6,622 bases of DNA from contig JAISAF010000450.1 of the NCBI GenBank assembly GCA_031266855.1, forward strand, positions 1 through 6,622, read 5' to 3'. The notes beneath the pieces were generated by a model. It was not told where the DNA came from and did not search any database. It saw nothing but the letters and a program-made list of their open reading frames with translations. How positions within the stretch are numbered: position 1 is the first letter of the stretch; every line of letters starts with the position of its first letter. Position numbers and translations under genes: made by a program. Below are positions 4,378 through 6,622 of this stretch, piece after piece. This DNA comes from Spirochaetales bacterium (GTDB taxonomy: Bacteria; Spirochaetota; Spirochaetia; DTKZ01).

Positions 4378-6622
4378 ACATTCAAAAAACTCTTCAGGGC
4401 CGCAGCGTTTTTATTAAGGATATCAGGGACAAGACGGCTTTGAGTATCAGGATAAAGCGCTCCCGGATTTCGCGGGGGAAAATCCGTGGTATGATTTTTC
4501 CTGAGCTGCCGCCCGATGTTACGATTATTCGGGCAAAGGATATTCCCGGCAAAAACAGCATTTCTATTTTCGGCGCGCGGATTCCTGTTTTAAGTACGGG
4601 AGAAATACAGTACAAGGGCGAGCCTGTCCTCCTCCTGGCCGGGCCGGATGAAAGGGTTCTGGAGGATCTCAGCGACCAGATCGTTATTGACTACGAAGAA
4701 CAGGCCCCGCGCTATGATTTCAAAGATCTGAAACCCGAAGATATATGCTACACGCGGCTGGTTGAGCGCGGGGATGGGCGCGGGGATGGCGGCTCTCCAT
4801 CATCACCATTACCATCTTCTTCTCCAACTTCGACTTCGACTTCTTCTTCTTCTCCATCATCTCCATCCCCGCCATTATCATCAGAAGAAGAAAAGGCGGC
4901 CTCCCCTCCCCTTTCGTCCGAAACAAATCAGAGAGAAAATCCTGGGGGAAATCCCGGAGATAAATCCGAAGCGGCGAATCAGGCCGGACATGAGGCGGCG
5001 CGGACTGTTATGCGGGAATACACTACCGGCCTCCAGGAACATTATTACGCGCAGCCCCACGGAGCGTATGTCCGCTGGATCGGAAACACCTCGTCCCTCC
5101 AGATTTTTACTTCCAGCCGCTGGCCCGCCCACGTACATACAAGCCTCTGCGAAGTCCTGGCGCTTCCCCGCGAACTGGTTTCAGTAACGATCCCCGACGC
5201 GCCGGAGAGGTCTCTGTACGGGAAAGTCTGGTACTCTTCGCTGATAGCTGTCTACGGCGCCCTGGCGGCATGGCTGACACGCAGGAATATCAAAATTCTC
5301 TTCTCCCAGGAAGAGGACTTCTGCTATTCACCCAAGCGCACACCGGCGCTCCTGCGCTACCAGGTGCGCCAGGACGCGGACGGAAATCTTGCTTCCGCCG
5401 ACGTGCGCATCTTTCTGAACTTCGGCGCGTATCCGGTCTTTGCCAGGCAAACCGTGGACAGGGCCGCCTTCGCCGCTCTGGGCGCCTACCACTGCCCCAG
5501 GGTACGCGTCGAGGTACTCGCCGTAAAGACGAACCTCCCGCCGCTGGGACCCTTTATCGGCATGGGAAACGCGATAAGCCTTTTTGCCGCCGAAACCCTG
5601 ACCGAAAGCCTGTGCCACGCGGCGGGAAAAAGCCCTCTGGACTGGAAAAAGGCAAACATCTTCTGCAAAACGAAGGCCTCCCTTAGCGGCATTCTGCCCC
5701 GCGACAGCCTGCCCCCGCCGGAACTTCTGGATATGGCGGCGCGCATGTCCGACTTCAACCGCAAACACGCGGCCTTTGAACTTATCCGCAAGCGCAGGCA
5801 GGGCGCAAACAGGCTACAGGACTGCCGGCGGGGAATCGGCATAGCCATCGGGTGCCAGGGAGCCGGGTTTTTCCTGGCGGAAGAGGAAAAATTAAAAGTC
5901 TCCCTGGAACTGTCCATGGACACGGAAGGGAAAGTCACCATTTCCCAGCCCACCCTGGCCGGAAGCGGCTCCCTGCTTGAAATATGGAAAAAAACAGTCT
6001 CGCAATCCCTCGGAACGCCGGTAAAGGATATTCATATCGCCCCCCTGAATACCGAAAGCGGCAGGGACGGCGGCCCCGCGATCCTCTCGCGCGGAATTAC
6101 AATTACAACAAAACTTATAGAAGACTGCTGTGAACTACTCAAGAAAAAACGTTTCCGCAGCCCCCTGCCCCTCACCGTTTCCAAAACCTGCCGCCCGCCT
6201 TCACCGGCATCGTGGGAGGACGAAACCTTTACCGGCAACCCGTTTATCGAAATATCCTGGGCCGCCGCCGTTGTGGAACTCCGTATGGATCCTCTTACCC
6301 TGAACCCCGAAATAGAAGGCATCTGGATGGCTGTTGACGGCGGAAAAATCTTAAGCAGGACAGAAGCCAGAAGAAATATCGAAAGCTCCATAAACGACGC
6401 CATTGGCTGGACCGCATTCGAACACATAAATTTCATAAACGGCGAAATCCCCCGCGGCCAGTTTTCCGCGTACAGAATCCCAACATGCTGCGACGTACCC
6501 GCGCCGCAAATAGAATTCCTGGCCGACACCGCGAAAACCCCCGTAAAGGGAATCGGGGAACTTCCCCATACCTGCGTTCCCGCCGCGTACATCAACGCGC
6601 TGGGCCAGGCTTCCGGATTTTC
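4374..6622 (+). CDS. Divergent xanthine dehydrogenase/aldehyde oxidase-type molybdopterin subunit (partial, runs off right edge)
   Basis: 749 codons are open to the window edge. Residues 1-120 match the alpha/beta hammerhead domain (AKDIPGKN, QYKGEPVLLLAG, IDYEE). A Ser/Pro/Thr- and Glu-rich insert follows (about 130-207), then the molybdopterin domains: TGLQEHYYAQPHGAY (217-231, with the family Gln at 221), SQEEDFCYSPKRTP, RGIGIAIG, and KGIGELP with the likely catalytic Glu729. Several cofactor or substrate elements are degraded. GGxFGGKE appears as ERSLYGKV (278-285), AFRGFG as PFIGMG (Ile395 where Arg is usual), and the GQG loop as SGSLLE. It could be an active enzyme of altered substrate, a non-Mo paralogue, or a decaying gene, but 749 codons without a stop argue against decay. 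FAD and iron-sulphur partners, if any, would lie outside the window. Codon third positions turn C-rich after about codon 85. Confidence 0.8.
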   Translation, partial: MNIQKTLQGRSVFIKDIRDKTALSIRIKRSRISRGKIRGMIFPELPPDVTIIRAKDIPGKNSISIFGARIPVLSTGEIQYKGEPVLLLAGPDERVLEDLSDQIVIDYEEQAPRYDFKDLKPEDICYTRLVERGDGRGDGGSPSSPLPSSSPTSTSTSSSSPSSPSPPLSSEEEKAASPPLSSETNQRENPGGNPGDKSEAANQAGHEAARTVMREYTTGLQEHYYAQPHGAYVRWIGNTSSLQIFTSSRWPAHVHTSLCEVLALPRELVSVTIPDAPERSLYGKVWYSSLIAVYGALAAWLTRRNIKILFSQEEDFCYSPKRTPALLRYQVRQDADGNLASADVRIFLNFGAYPVFARQTVDRAAFAALGAYHCPRVRVEVLAVKTNLPPLGPFIGMGNAISLFAAETLTESLCHAAGKSPLDWKKANIFCKTKASLSGILPRDSLPPPELLDMAARMSDFNRKHAAFELIRKRRQGANRLQDCRRGIGIAIGCQGAGFFLAEEEKLKVSLELSMDTEGKVTISQPTLAGSGSLLEIWKKTVSQSLGTPVKDIHIAPLNTESGRDGGPAILSRGITITTKLIEDCCELLKKKRFRSPLPLTVSKTCRPPSPASWEDETFTGNPFIEISWAAAVVELRMDPLTLNPEIEGIWMAVDGGKILSRTEARRNIESSINDAIGWTAFEHINFINGEIPRGQFSAYRIPTCCDVPAPQIEFLADTAKTPVKGIGELPHTCVPAAYINALGQASGF
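4794..4892 (+). repeat. Low-complexity TCT/TTC/CCA repeat coding a Ser/Pro/Thr linker
   Basis: The stretch to 4883 encodes 30 residues (141-170) of almost only Ser, Pro and Thr, from tandem ACTTCG hexamers and TTC/TCT triplets. TTCTTCTTCT (4841-4850) is the inverse complement of AGAAGAAGAA (4883-4892), so a 10-pair stem is possible. Triplet repeats keep the frame when they slip, so the linker length may vary between strains. Confidence 0.7.

Noticed and set aside
6032..6595. Minus-strand open frame of 187 codons
   Set aside because: It is opposite the molybdopterin subunit, whose plus-strand motifs (for example KGIGELP) are clear.

Overview
The window looks like host-associated spirochaete DNA, probably Treponema. 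I base this on the style of the lipoprotein, the hairpin-rich extragenic repeats and my recollection of similar genes. No rRNA or marker gene is present to prove it.

Layout. A lipoprotein gene reads leftward off the window (1-251, minus strand). It is followed by about 870 bases without a credible gene (252-1119). Reading rightward from 1120 there is a tightly packed operon of four genes: (1) a NusG paralogue of the LoaP type, 1120-1686; (2) a nucleotide-sugar 4,6-dehydratase of the CapD/PglF/WbpM group that lacks the usual membrane part, 1686-3170; (3) a DegT/DnrJ/EryC1-type PLP sugar aminotransferase, 3154-4377; (4) a divergent molybdopterin subunit of the xanthine dehydrogenase/aldehyde oxidase family, 4374 to beyond the right edge. 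Successive genes overlap by 1, 17 and 4 bases, so they are almost certainly co-transcribed and translationally coupled.

How the genes fit together. The dehydratase would make a 4-keto-6-deoxy nucleotide sugar and the aminotransferase would convert it to a 4-amino sugar, as in bacillosamine-type or similar surface-glycan pathways. A LoaP-like factor as first gene fits the known habit of these antiterminators of driving long polysaccharide or secondary-metabolite operons. The xanthine-dehydrogenase-like protein is unexpected here. It keeps the Gln-Glu-His element and the catalytic Glu region, but has lost several glycine-rich cofactor loops and carries a Ser/Pro/Thr-rich insert of variable-repeat character.

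The intergenic region is the other notable part. Next to the lipoprotein gene it holds a ten-base G tract, three TATTGC copies spaced exactly 20 bases apart, and a hairpin in the probable leader. Nearer the operon it holds purine-rich direct repeats, a pair of GTGCCAGGCAC-type palindromes, and five hairpins with different arms but nearly the same GGA or GTA centre. The five-hairpin array may be a REP-like repeat cluster, an RNA leader recognised by LoaP, or a GGA-loop RNA of the kind CsrA binds. The sequence alone cannot decide between these.
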